The notes under the pieces were generated by a model, which was not told the origin of the DNA, did no database searches, and was given only the letters and a program-made list of their open reading frames with translations. A DNA stretch of 64,000 bases from assembly GCF_035594125.1 (NCBI RefSeq), contig NC_087152.1:10803501-10867500 (forward strand). The letters are read 5' to 3'. Positions 15,980 through 27,405 of the stretch are shown one piece after another (position 1 is the stretch's first letter; every line of letters starts with the position of its first letter). The stretch comes from Scylla paramamosain. Lineage: Eukaryota; Arthropoda; Malacostraca; Decapoda; Portunidae. A program made the position numbers and the translations under genes.

Positions 15980-16168
15980 ACTGAATCGCTAAATGAACTA
16001 AATAGACTCCGGAATCAGGGTACAAGTACAGAGTCAATAGGAAGCTTTGAAAGAAGATTGGCCAAATTTAAAGATGTGAATGATAGGTTGAAAAAGGTAG
16101 GTATGCTCAATAAAGGGACTGCCACGTGTAGGTTCCCTTATTTTCTGATGTCTTTATGTTCTTATGAC
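15980..16168 (+). mobile_element. LINE 3' end (CACGTGTAGG tail family), copy 1
   Basis: A frame with LNRLNELN followed by ESIGSFERRLAKFKDV resembles the last residues of CR1-like LINE ORF2 proteins, where a SFKxxLD-type segment precedes the stop. It is followed by GGGACTGCCACGTGTAGG and a degenerate TTCTTATG-type tail at 16140-16166. The non-coding end recurs at 20381-20445 (minus) and 27338-27405 (plus), supporting a retroposed family with a shared 3' terminus. Confidence 0.6.
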
Positions 16169-16591
16169 ATCAAACAGTCGATGTCAGTTGTTCATGGGCT
16201 CTGCATTAGTCTGACCTCCTTCGCAACATAAGAAGAGCAAGTGATTTGTGACCCATGACTTGGTTCTTAAACACAATAAAACCTTAATACTGTTCCCTTC
16301 TTCTCAGCGCAATTTCTCCACCATTCACCGACCTCAGGAACCATGTCGATCCAGCACGTTCCTGTCTCTCCTCCCTTCCTCTTTTCAATGCCACCCCCGC
16401 CCACTGCGCCAGTCCCGTGCCCCACTCCCAAGCTCCGCCACCACAGTCCTGCCAAACCACACCCAGCCAGCTTCCTTAACTCCCTAATAACTTTCAGCCT
16501 CGACACGTTGCTTCCGTGGAGTCTTAACAAGTCAATTTTCGAGACGCTGGTAAGGCGATGTCTGTCGTTGCTGCTGATAAAAGTGTGAGCA

Positions 16592-16593
<2 letters not shown>
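16169..16593. other. Non-coding stretch
   Basis: No recognised feature. Positions 16340-16480 are C-rich. Confidence 0.5.
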
Positions 16594-16678
<85 letters not shown>

Positions 16679-16764
16679 ACGCATAGACAAACAGACAGAC
16701 AGACAGACAGACAGGCAGACAGACATACCGACATACAGACAGACAGACAGACAGACAGACAGAG
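16594..16764. repeat. Compound (AG)42 and (CAGA)n microsatellite
   Basis: An AG array at 16594-16677 is followed after 8 bp by CAGA tetranucleotide repeats to 16764, with a few variants near 16725. Confidence 0.96.
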
Positions 16765-17298
16765 AATTATTTTTTTTTCTATTTTCTATTCAAAGATGAT
16801 GCTGGGCAGAGGACTGATTCACCCTTCTCCATTTGTTCCTTCCTTCAACAGATGACAAGAATTCACAGACGCAGGGTTTCTATGGATGCATCGTGACTGG
16901 CAGCGGGCCTAACTCAACTGTGGGTACGTCCAGCTGTGAAGGGCCCTCAGAGTTGTCCTAATGGCGGGCCTGTCCTGTATGGAGACTGCCGTGGTTGTCA
17001 TGTATGTATCCCCATGATGCCTCCTCTTTACATAGTCGCAAATCCCCAAGAGATGCAGCCACCCCATTCCAAAACGTTCAGGTGTCTTACCTCGGCTAGT
17101 TTCAACGGGCTGTAGTGAAAATTACTGGAAGCTTTCAAGGCTGTTTCCATTATTAGAAAGTAGTTTAGTAAGAATTTAACACCATCAATGAGAAAAGCGC
17201 TCATGAGGATTTTTCTAATGATGTTTGTGGTCCTTGAAAATCGTACTTGCGAAAGTCCAAAGTATTTCAAAGTATGCTTACTCTGAGGCTTGTTCTAG
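16765..17298. other. Non-coding stretch
   Basis: No gene or repeat recognised. Confidence 0.5.
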
Positions 17299-17467
17299 TT
17301 GCATAGGAAGCTAAGGATACGTCCGCGCACAACTCATGAAGCACCTGTATGTGGTGGTTCGGATCCTGTTCGGGGACCGGGATCTCAGTGGGATTTTCTT
17401 TTTTTTTTTTTTATTGTATTTTTGGTGCCCTTGGCCGGCCGTCCCTCCTACATAAAAAAAAAAAAAA
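17299..17467 (+). mobile_element. tRNA-derived SINE with B box and A-rich end
   Basis: GGTTCGGATCC at 17356-17366 is a canonical pol III B box and is followed by CTGTTCGGGGACC. The body then has TCTCAGTGGGATTTT, a T run, GGTGCCCTTGGCC and CTCCTACATAAA, and ends in an A run at 17453-17467. A convincing A box is not visible, so the head may be degenerate. The body is shared with 7478-7520 and 11690-11790. Confidence 0.65.
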
Positions 17468-17583
17468 TGGCCAGGAGCAGTTTTGAAATAGATGATACAG
17501 GACAGTGATCATTTTTAGCTTAAGAACGCAGCTCCCTCTTTTTTTTTTTTATAATTTCATTGCTATTTTATTTCATTAATGCT

Positions 17584-17659
<76 letters not shown>
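17584..17659. repeat. (AG)38 microsatellite
   Basis: A perfect AG array of 76 bp. Confidence 0.97.
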
Positions 17660-17662
<3 letters not shown>

Positions 17663-17876
17663 TGCTATTTGCATCCTCACAGCAAAATGACTACCACCCT
17701 CCTCCCTCCCTCCCTCCCTCCCTTCACCTTCACGTTCTCCCTCCTTTCGTCGTCCTCACTCTCTTTCCCAGTTTCTGTTTTCCTCCATTTCTCATCCATT
17801 TATCTCAGTTAATCTTCGTTACTTCTTTATCACTTCCTCCTTGCTTCTCCATTCTTTCGCTTCTCCATATGTTTCT

Positions 17877-17877
<1 letters not shown>

Positions 17878-17954
<77 letters not shown>
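17878..17954. repeat. (CT)38 microsatellite
   Basis: A perfect CT array of 77 bp in a pyrimidine-rich tract. A short (CCCT) run lies upstream at 17700-17722. Confidence 0.97.
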
Positions 17955-17957
<3 letters not shown>

Positions 17958-18132
17958 TCGTACTTTCTTTCCTCTCGTACATTATTCATTCATCCCCTTC
18001 TCTAAAAACATGTCTTCCATAATTTCACATTTTCTCCTCCTCTTGAATACATTTCGTCACGGGAAAGCGAATTAGTAACCGAAAAGGAAGAAGAGGAAGG
18101 AATGACTAAAAATCTCGTATGAAGGAATAAAG

Positions 18133-18136
<4 letters not shown>

Positions 18137-18216
<80 letters not shown>
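18137..18216. repeat. (CT)40 microsatellite
   Basis: A perfect CT array of 80 bp. Confidence 0.97.
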
Positions 18217-18219
<3 letters not shown>

Positions 18220-19641
18220 TTCTATAATTTATCAGCGCTAACAAAACGGAAAAGCACATATTTGTATCAGCCAACAAGGGAGGTTCCTTATACTCTTTCT
18301 CTCTCTTCGTCTGACTTGTTTACATACACTGCCAAGGCTAACGGAGCGCACTGGTTAGTTGGATACTGGCTTGTGTGCGAGCTTCTTTTGTTCCAAGCAC
18401 GTCACCTGGAAACTAAACCGTGTCCTTGCATAATGTCTAGCTTCCCAAATATATTAACGCTGAAGTAGGGAGTGAGAGAATGTTAGGGTTTATTGAAGAA
18501 CGCTAATCTATCACTTCATCTTTCATTATTGTTCAGTCGGATTCTTGTCTACTCTTATGGGGTGAGTGAGACGCTGGTAATAATTTAGATTCTCACTGAT
18601 GAATCTTGAAGTTGTAGTAGCCGAATATCATATAATTTATTGTGCTTTTGAACTCCTTCGATGATTCAGCTCTTGATGAAGAGAGTAAGAATCACGTATG
18701 ATTCCTCAAAACTTCCTTCACTGTCTCCACACATACGTAGCTAAACAATTCCTTCCAAAAGGCCAGAATCATAGATCTGATATGCATTTTATCTCTCGTA
18801 CGGATTCAATTTTTGATGAAGAGAACAAGAGTCAAGAAAATGAATTTTCTTCAGATACGACTTCCTTGCTCTTTAATAATCCTAGCTAGTTATTCTAAGA
18901 TTGTTTGGAAATTCTACATCGCGCCACTGACTGCCTTAACTTATGATTAATAGAATTAAAAGTGAAATGTTATCTCCATTAGCTACACGACCTCCTCACC
19001 CAATGAGGCCAACGAGGCTTCTCACCCTTACTCCGCCACCTGTGTGGTCCCTTGATGATCCACGGAATTCTTGTTACAAAAAGACGAAAAGTTTATACCT
19101 ACCTTTGTTTCGTATACTTCGGGAATTCTGACTGATTCAATAAATCCCCGTTAACTTCAGATCTTAGTCGGCTTCTAAACTTGTATTTTGGAGTTTTAGA
19201 TGGTCTTTCCCTGCTTGAGATGATGCAGGGAGCATTATTAAGTGCCACCAGTCGAGGCTCACTCTTCACTTGGAAAACCACACTGTGGTATAGAGGCTTA
19301 AGTATTCTGCTGCAGTGAGACTGAACTAGATGCGTCAAGTTTAGGGCGATGCCAACAAACTGCCAGAACATGTAAGTGCCACTTTGCTGCATTTTCCCAC
19401 TACTTATATTTGTTTTTTAAAGTTTGTGCTGAGTCTACACACTTAACAACAGACTGTTGTCCTACGCCTTGTGGTGAGACGGTGCCTCGACACAAAATAC
19501 ACTCTCTACACGAGACTGTAAAAAGAATGTCAGCAGAGAACATGTTTCTGTCATACGTCAACCTTAAAATTAAAGAAAGCAACCAGTATTTTCTTTTTTC
19601 ACATCTGTTGGGATGCTGCTGGAATATTTAATTGACAAAAA
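18217..19641. other. Non-coding stretch
   Basis: No gene seen. A weak duplication may be present: TTGATGAAGAGARYAAGART occurs at about 18673 and 18812. Confidence 0.5.
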
Positions 19642-19646
19642 ATAAG

Positions 19647-19685
<39 letters not shown>
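19642..19685. repeat. (AAAT)n array
   Basis: An AAAT tetranucleotide array of about 44 bp. Confidence 0.93.
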
Positions 19686-19686
<1 letters not shown>

Positions 19687-20039
19687 AAACTTTATGTTTA
19701 AAGACTAGACAGATATAACAAAGAAATCCAGTAAACATGTAATACAAACTCACCATCCATTACGATGCAGAACGAAACAATACATGACACATTAGTATTT
19801 CTGGAGGCAACAGAGAAGGCAGAGAAAACCTGAGCCCCTCGACTGTGGAAGCAGGTACTGGAGCACAGCACACGCTTCTCCTATGTGATTGTACAGTCGT
19901 GGTCACAGATCTACTAAGTAACCTTCTACACTCACGTACACTGTGCTATATGTTATTTTTTCTCTATCTGAAGTCTCCTGATGAGGTGATGGCCTTGTAA
20001 CAAACCCGAACAACTGATAATTTCTCAGCAGAGCAGAAG
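19686..20039. other. Non-coding stretch
   Basis: No recognised feature. Confidence 0.5.
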
Positions 20040-20190
20040 ACTTGAGCATGTATTCCTAAATGCATTCTTCCCGCGTCAGGGCAATTTTCCAAGGCCACAG
20101 ACGTAATTAGTCTGTTTCTCATAGGTGCTTTTCCTATTAATGATGCAGAATCCTTCTTAATTCTCAGTAAAATCATGGTAACATCCTTGA
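20040..20190 (+). mobile_element. Dispersed repeat copy (AAAGGCCACAGRGATG family), copy 3
   Basis: TCCAAGGCCACAGACGTAAT is followed by a block like AATGATGCAGAATCCTT. This is the same order as 8690-8760, with divergence. Confidence 0.5.
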
Positions 20191-20380
20191 AAATCCCAAA
20201 TATAAGAACACTTTACTGCTAATTTATTTTTCACATCACCAACGTCTTAGACACATTCCCTTAAAAAGTTACGTAACTTACCAAAACCATAAAATTAGTA
20301 ATTCTATCTTTCTTCTGTGGATGTATGCAAGTATACTTTTTACAGAGCTCAGAATGTTAAAACAAAAGATGACCACAGGA

Positions 20381-20445
20381 ACATAAGAACACATGGGAAG
20401 CTCCAAGAGACCATCAGACCTACACGTGGCAGTCACTGTGAAAGA
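20381..20445 (-). mobile_element. LINE 3' end (CACGTGTAGG tail family), copy 2
   Basis: The reverse complement reads ACTGCCACGTGTAGGTCTGA, then GAGCTTCCC and a TTCTTATG tail. It matches 16119-16166. Confidence 0.6.
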
Positions 20446-20525
20446 GTGCAAGATTAAGATGAAACGTTAAACATAGAGGAAGTTAAGTGCGGTATGTTAC
20501 TCGTCTATACACCATGACTGCACGA

Positions 20526-20533
20526 GACACACA

Positions 20534-20583
<50 letters not shown>
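20526..20583. repeat. (AC)n microsatellite
   Basis: About 58 bp of AC with one early AAAC interruption. Confidence 0.95.
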
Positions 20584-20586
<3 letters not shown>

Positions 20587-21408
20587 GGCACCATTATGCA
20601 AGCTACATTATACACGGCAGCACTAATTCCCCGCCAGATTCTGTTCATGTTTTTTAACGCCAAGGTCCGTTAATATATTCCTTCCCTTAATCGATTTATC
20701 AGCAAACTCAACAACAACCTGCTGTCAACTGATCTATTTTTGACGCTCCAGTGACGTCATCCATTATAAAGAAAGAAGGCAAACTGCGAACATGTGTGTT
20801 TCTCTTTATTTATTTTTCTTGTTGTAAGCATGTTGAGTTTTTAGCTTCTCATATTCTTGGATTTTAGCTTTTATTGACTGATATTTTTTTTCTGTGAAGT
20901 TTATATACTTTTCTTATGTTCTAATGCTTAGTTTCGGTTCAGCTATTACCCTTCTACAAGATTTTTTTTTCTTTAAGTTGTCAATAAGCTAATAAACATA
21001 GGTTTGGTTAGATTCGTGTATGTGTCTATGTCTAAGTGTGCGTACGTTTGAAAAAAAAAACCACGAAAATACATTTTTTTTCACTTTTCCATTAAAAAAC
21101 TATGTACCTGCACTTATTACCAAGCTTCGCAATTAAGGTAATGGAATAAATTTCAGACATCGCTTCAGACAACAGGATTGCAAATACATTTTTTTAGCAA
21201 CGAAACTAGTAGACAGAAGTGGCGCGAGCTGCTGACTAAATCTATAAAATGCAGGACCTTTAACACACTCAAGGAAAAAAAAATCTTTATCAACGCCAGA
21301 ATTTTCGATGAGAACAGAATGGATGCTATTTATATAACTAAATTTAGCGCCACGCTGCTCTCTGTGGACCAAACTAGTCTGTGTAAATCTATATGCAAGT
21401 ATGCAAAT

Positions 21409-21409
<1 letters not shown>
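20584..21409. other. AT-rich non-coding stretch
   Basis: No gene recognised. Confidence 0.5.

Positions 21410-21473
<64 letters not shown>
21410..21473. repeat. (CT)32 microsatellite
   Basis: A perfect CT array of 64 bp. Confidence 0.97.
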
Positions 21474-21477
<4 letters not shown>

Positions 21478-21559
21478 GCGTAATCTTTCTGTCTTTCTGT
21501 CCTCCTTTATCATTCTTGCTTTCTCTCTTTCAGCCTTTCAGTAAATACAGTTTCAGTTT

Positions 21560-21662
<103 letters not shown>

Positions 21663-21869
21663 AATTTTCAATGGTATATTAAAAAAATACTTATCCTGAT
21701 TTTTCCCTTCACGCTCCAAGCCCTCTATTATGTCCCCTATTGTAGTTGCGCTTCTTTGTTCACCCCGGACCCTTTCATATTTACCCTCTTCATTTCCTAT
21801 AGCTCGCAAACCTCTGTAGCTCCATTGTCTTATCTTCCTCTAATCTCGTTCAGCGTCTCCACCAGCACA

Positions 21870-21873
<4 letters not shown>

Positions 21874-21953
<80 letters not shown>
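21874..21953. repeat. (GA)40 microsatellite
   Basis: A perfect GA array of 80 bp. With the two CT arrays upstream it forms inverted complementary arrays within 550 bp. Confidence 0.97.
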
Positions 21954-21954
<1 letters not shown>

Positions 21955-22021
21955 GGGACGACACTCACTCTTCATCGTCCGTTACAACAAAAGGCCGCTT
22001 ATCTCCAGATTAAGGGCAACT

Positions 22022-22712
22022 TCAAGCTGACCTGAGCTCCTCCCAGCCCTGCCCAGTTCTTCCCACCCCTGTCCAGTTCTGTCCAGTCCCTTCCAGTCCT
22101 GTCCAGTCCTGCCCAGCTCCTGTCCAACCCTTCCCAGCCCTTCCCAGTCCTGCCCAGTCTTTCCCAGCCCTGCCCAGCCCTTCCCAGCTCTGCCCAACCC
22201 TTCCCAACTATGTCCAGCCCTTCCAGCCCCTCCCAACCCTCCCCAGTCCTTCCCAGCCTTTTCCAGCCCTGTCCTGCCCTTTCTAGCCTTTCCCAGAGCT
22301 TCCCAACCTCTTCCAAGCCTTTCCCAACCCTGTCCAGCCCCTCCAAACAGTTTTCAACCCTTCTCACCCCTGCCCAGCAACTATTCAAACTTTCCAGGCA
22401 TGCCAGCTCTCTTCTCAGCTCTTTCCAGCTCTGTCCACCTCTTCCTAGTTCTGCCCAGCTCTGTTCAGCCTTGCCCAGTCCTTCCCAGCTCTGTCCAACT
22501 CCTCCAACACTTCCCAGCCTCTTCCTAGCTCTTCTAGCCCTTTCCAATCTCTTCCCAGGCTTTCCTAACCTTGTTCAGCCCCTCCAAGCAGTTTCCAACA
22601 CTTTTCAGCCCTACCCATCCCTTCTCGACCCTTCCCAGCTCTTTCAAACTCTGCCCAGCCCTGCTCAGCCTTTGTCCAATCTTTCCCAGTCCTGCCCAGC
22701 CCTCCCTAGTGC
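22022..22712. repeat. C-rich decameric minisatellite (CCCAGCCCTT-like)
   Basis: About 690 bp built from variants of a 10-bp unit YCCAGYYCTK. One strand is nearly G-poor and the other is G-rich. Because three units make ten codons, minus-strand frames stay open and read as repetitive Gly/Trp/Leu/Arg (for example WEGLGRAGKGWAGLG). The minus strand at 22128-22145 satisfies a four-run G-quadruplex pattern (GGG runs with 2-base loops). The peptide-like frames are probably repeat artefacts. Confidence 0.9.
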
Positions 22713-22829
22713 GTAAGCCCGAACTCACCCTTACAATCTGGTGCTTAATCGAAATCGTGGGTAATTAATCATTCAGTGTAAGTCTATTGGAAAAGGACTT
22801 GCGTGAGTGTTTAGCTTGACGGGGTGGTG

Positions 22830-23345
22830 GCTGTGAGGAAAGATGACTTGTTCATATGGAGGAGAGGCAGGAAAAGGATGATGGAGGGAAAGGAAGGAAA
22901 CGATGATGGGAAAATGGAGAATGAAGAGGAAAGGTGGAGGAGGGAGGGGGAAAGAAAAAGGGTAGGTGATAATTGAACAGAACAAGAAGAGATGGAAGGA
23001 AGGAAGGAAGGAAGGAAGGAAGGAAGGAAGGAAGGAAGGAAGGAAGGAAGGAAGGAAGGAAAGGGTAATGGGAAAAGGAAGAGGGAAGAAGAAAGGTAAT
23101 GAAGGAAGGAAAAATAAAGAGGGTGGTGATAAGGTGAAGGGACAAGAGTAGAGAGGGAAGGAAGGAAGGAAGGAAGGAAGGAAAGAATAAAGGAAAGAAA
23201 GTGATGGGAAAATGGAAAGTAGGAAGGAAATGAGAGTGAGGGAGAGGGAAAAGAAAGAGAGGGCTGATAAGGGAGAGGGACGAGAGGAGAGAAGGCACGA
23301 GAGGAAGGAATAGATCGGGACGGAAAAGAAATTAAAGAAAAAAGA
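22830..23345. repeat. Purine-rich tract with GGAA arrays
   Basis: Nearly pure A+G for 500 bp. It contains a GGAA array at 22994-23061 and a shorter one at 23157-23185, inside degenerate GGAA/GAGA sequence. Confidence 0.9.
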
Positions 23346-25364
23346 GCAATACAGGGAGAGGGCGTGTTCCCTAGAGCAAGTCACGACACTGAATTATAGA
23401 TCGCACAAACGAGACATCAGGGAAAGAGTGAAATTACTACACATTTGCCGAGGAGGAGGAGGAGGAGAAGGTCCAGTAGCGGCGGCTCCTACTCGAGTGG
23501 CCAGCATCAGGGGCAGGTTCTCATGGAAAGACCTAACACTCGTTGCCCACGGCCTGAGAACCAATGGATCGTTGCTAATAATGTCCCTCGTATCTCCAGT
23601 TCCTTCTTTTGCGCCGTGCCACATACCTCGCTGCGCTGGAGAGATAAGAGCTCCGGGAGAGTGACATCTGGAGAGCCAAATCCCATACCCTTAGTAGGAA
23701 AAAAGCATTCCCGTACCATATAAAAGGCTTTGGATCCTTTACCGTTCTGCAACCTGACCAGAGGAGATAGCGGCCTTCATAAAAACGAATTCAGGCTTTT
23801 ATGTAATTCTACTTTTTTTTCCCTCCCTTCGTCAGTAAGATGTTCCAGTGAGACGTCCCCAGAAGCTCACAGGGCCGAGATCACACAGGACTAACCCCTC
23901 AGTGATCCTAAACGTAATAAGGGTGAATTTTCCCAACCGTATAGACTCCCATTTCCTCGGTGCTGAAGGACCCCCGGGACCGTCGCCGCTGACCGCACTC
24001 CCGCTGCTCCTCCCTGGTCACTCCGCCGTGTCTGCCTTGCTGCTGCTGCCCTCCAACATACCACCACCGCGCCGCCTGCCTCCCGCTTCGCCCTCCTCCT
24101 CCTCCTCCTCCTCCTCCTCCTCCTCCTCAGTCTTATCAGTCCGGCCGTCCATCTGCCTCTCGTGTGGCTGGTTCCTCTTCGTCACTAGCCAGATACCGTC
24201 CCCTGAGGCGCCCCGTGTCCTGCTTGGTGTGTGTGTGTGTGTGTGTGTAAAGACAAAAAAAATCACGTTCACATATTTTCTGTCAATTCCATCCACCTAA
24301 AAAACAAAATAGAAAAAAAAGCAGCACACAAAACTCCAATTTTCCAGGTCAACATTGGTGAACTGTACCTCGGAGAGTGGTGAATGCGGCGACCCGGTGC
24401 GCCCCACACAATGGCATTTACTGCCTCAAACAAAGGATTCATGAGTATCTAACTCTAGCACTCCAAACGTTTGTCAGGCCCACCGCGTCACACGTCGTGG
24501 TTATTCAAGAAGTTTCGCTCATCGCACCTAAACATTCTGCTGCCGCCCTGTGCCTCCAGCGTCGCCGCGCCGGACTGGCAGGAAGCAGGCGGGTCATCAG
24601 CGAGGGCAGTGCATATAATGATCAGGGAGGCGAATGGCATAGTTTCTTGAGTCGAGAATTCTGCTTTTTGCGGTCATCATCTAAAACTAGTCTGTATTTG
24701 GTTTTATGGACAAGTCTCGCGCGCCGGAGAGGAGCGAGCCGTGAACAGTCTATGCTGAGAAGTATTGATCACGCCACGTGCTGCTCGCCGCTCCGCTAAC
24801 ATCCCGCACTGACACTATAACGGAAACGCGACCCAGCCTGCCATTCCTGGAAATCTCAATGTCTCATCCCTAGTTCCCTTAATAACTCGCTCCCCTTTTC
24901 AACAGAGAAAAAAAAAAGACCATTACTAATTTCTTTATCGTGAACCTTCAACATCAAACACCCGCTCATACTTTTGACTTTGTTTTGAGGACTCTACTTG
25001 AGGGAGGAGAGCAGCACTTCACTCCAAACCGCATCCTTTCCGATGCTCAGCCTCTCTCAACATACTAGCATCGTCTGAAAAGAATGACCAGATTTATGTG
25101 GAATAATTTTAATAAACTTATTATAAATGTACAATGTTTCATCACAACCTTGCACTCTGCTCTGTGAACTCCTGCAGGAAGAAAAAAAATGCTTAGGCAC
25201 GGTGCTAAATTTCCCTCTACTGCATGTGCGAATATATGGCGGCGTCTGTGGCAGCCAGCAGGAAGGGTGCATCAAGAATGACGTACTGACATGCACTATG
25301 CAGTATCTTATGTACCACCCAGCACCCTTGCCACACTGCGCCCCCTTGTGTGCGGTGTACCTTT
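23346..25364. other. Non-coding stretch, no recognised gene
   Basis: No gene I can support. Small arrays are (GGA) near 23450-23468, (TCC) at 24091-24128 and (GT) at 24228-24248. A 140-codon frame at 24377-24799 has no recognisable domain and is probably chance. Confidence 0.5.
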
Positions 25365-25520
25365 GCAATTTTTTTTATTATTTTTTTTCCGCAATAGGAA
25401 AGATCAAGCTTCGTTGAAAAAAAAAAGTGTTGAGACATTATAATAACTAGTTATGGCAATCGTGATATGGGACATATTACGAGATACGCAAAACACAATA
25501 ATAATAATAATAATAATGAC

Positions 25521-25582
<62 letters not shown>

Positions 25583-26108
25583 TAATAATAATGGGACACA
25601 ATGAAGAGCTTACGACAGATACATACACAACAATAATAATGGTAATGCCACCTTTACTTCCTTCGCAATGTGGTAGTATCTCTCAACAATAAGGAAAGTC
25701 AAGCTTCATAAAAAAAAAAGAGAGACTATCAAAACATGTATTAACGAGCCTTATCTATCGAGTGGCACGGGACACGGCGAATCACTCAGACAGACAGATA
25801 GACACAAAGATAATGATGGTCCTTCGCAATCTGTTATTTCTCAACAATAAAGGAGGTCAAGCTTCAAAGAAAAAGAAAACTGTCTGAGCATGTACTGACC
25901 AGCTGCGTCTGTACAGCAGCATGGAACACGGCGAAAGACAAAGAAAAATATACACACACAATAATAAAAACAGTAATACCGCCCTTACCTCCCTCACAAT
26001 GTTATTTTTTTTTTTTCCAAGAAAGTGTCTAAACATGTTCTAACGAGCCTTATCCATCCAGCGAGTCGCATGAGACACTGAGAAAGGCAAAGACACATAC
26101 GCACACGC

Positions 26109-26176
<68 letters not shown>

Positions 26177-26180
26177 CAAT
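25365..26180. repeat. Diverged tandem repeat carrying (AAT)n arrays
   Basis: A unit containing TTCGCAATNTG, CAATAAGGAAAGTCAAGCTTC, an A run, a CATGTATTAACGAGCC-like block and GGRACACGGCGA recurs with anchors near 25397, 25691, 25851 and 26015. AAT arrays at 25497-25577 and 26108-26173 sit at the same place in the unit and show different lengths, and other copies have only a few AAT units. Confidence 0.7.
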
Positions 26181-26866
26181 AATAATGGTAATGTTGCCTC
26201 CACGTTTGCAGTGCATGTGTCTGGGCACTGCCACATCCCAGTAAGAATGGAGGCAGCTCGAGCCGCCATGCGGATGGCCTACTAATGCTCGGCTTCCGTG
26301 GACGTACAGGTATTGGGCGTCATTTTTTTCCCTCCGCTCAAATGAATACCGAAATTTTCAGGGAGTCATTTGGGGAGAAGTCAGGAAAACAGAATGAGAT
26401 GATAGTGGCGCGGCTCGTCCCTCGCATCCACTCAGCCAAAATTAGTCCGAATAAAAAGGGAACTGCATCATAAAAACACACAACATACACTAATTCTGGC
26501 CTGAAAACACCCAGAAAAAAAAAAAAGCAAAAAACAAACAGCATTATTAACCACGCAAAAAAAAAAAAGAGATAAAAACAAAAATGCAAGCAAAGTACAG
26601 CGTGCCCTAGAAGAACAAGCTACTAAACGAGGCGAAGATGCAAACGACTTACAGGAGAGGCAGGGGATGCAAGGCAGAGGCACGGAGGCACGCAGGAGGG
26701 GCGAGCAGCAGGGCCAGGCTTCCCGCACAGCTGTAGATGGAAAGGTGAGCATCAAGCCGAGGTTCAGGTGCAAAAACTTGGACGTGAAGGTATAAAGTTA
26801 CACCATTTCTCAGCATTGGGACCTGAGAGTATTCAGTGCAGGTCGACTTTCATTTCAGCTGATTTT
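26181..26866. other. Non-coding stretch
   Basis: No gene recognised. A runs lie at 26514-26525 and 26559-26569. Confidence 0.5.
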
Positions 26867-27310
26867 CTGTTGGGTTAAAACAAAGTGCGGCTATTTAAGA
26901 AGTGTTGGTCGTAGATTGTTGGTATCTGAAAGCTTTTTTTTTTTTCATATTTTAATATTTTGTGTTGCGTTAAAGTAAGTGTGGCTATTTAAAAAGCGTT
27001 GGTCCTAGAATGCTGGTATCTATAAGTGTGTTCTTTTCATACTAGGATTTCACATTTTCTTATTTTTGTGTTCCGCTAAAACAAAAGTGGTTATTTTTTG
27101 TTCCGCCAAAACAAAGCTTGGTTATTTAACAAGTGTTAGTCCTAGAATGCTGGTTTATAAATGTGTGTTCCTTTCATATTAACATTTCACATTTTCTTAT
27201 TTCTTTTTGCGTTAACGTGAGTGCTGCTATTTAAAGTGTTGCTCTCAGAACGTTGGTATCTTAATGTTTGTTGCTTTCATACTTGCATTTCATATTAAAC
27301 AGACAGCAAG
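26867..27310. repeat. Tandem repeat of about 105-125 bp, four diverged copies
   Basis: The anchor CTATTTAARAAGYGTTGGTC followed by CTAGAATGCTGGTATCT-like sequence occurs at about 26891, 26995, 27122 and 27227. Each copy ends in CATTTCACATTTTCTT-like sequence. Confidence 0.75.
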
Positions 27311-27337
27311 ATTAGTTTTTCATTACAGTGAAGTTTT

Positions 27338-27405
27338 TAGCCTCAAGAACTGGTGTGTGTAGGTCAGACGGCCTGCTGCAGTTTCCTTATTTTCTTATTC
27401 TCAAT
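27338..27405 (+). mobile_element. LINE 3' end (CACGTGTAGG tail family), copy 3
   Basis: GTGTGTAGGTCAGACGGCCT, then CTGCAGTTTCC and a TTATTTTCTTATTCTC tail. It is collinear with 16127-16166 and with the reverse complement of 20381-20445. Confidence 0.55.

Noticed and set aside
19975..20030. Hammerhead ribozyme (CTGATGAGG motif); also CTGATGACGG near 29726
   Set aside because: CTGATGA is present, but the required GAAA with a pairing stem II and closing stems is not found at either place.
22022..22712. Gly/Trp-rich 182-codon protein on the minus strand
   Set aside because: The unit length of 10 bp keeps several frames open at once, so openness is not evidence of coding.
24377..24799. 140-codon plus-strand frame
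   Set aside because: It has no recognisable domain, a composition like its surroundings and a length within chance expectation.
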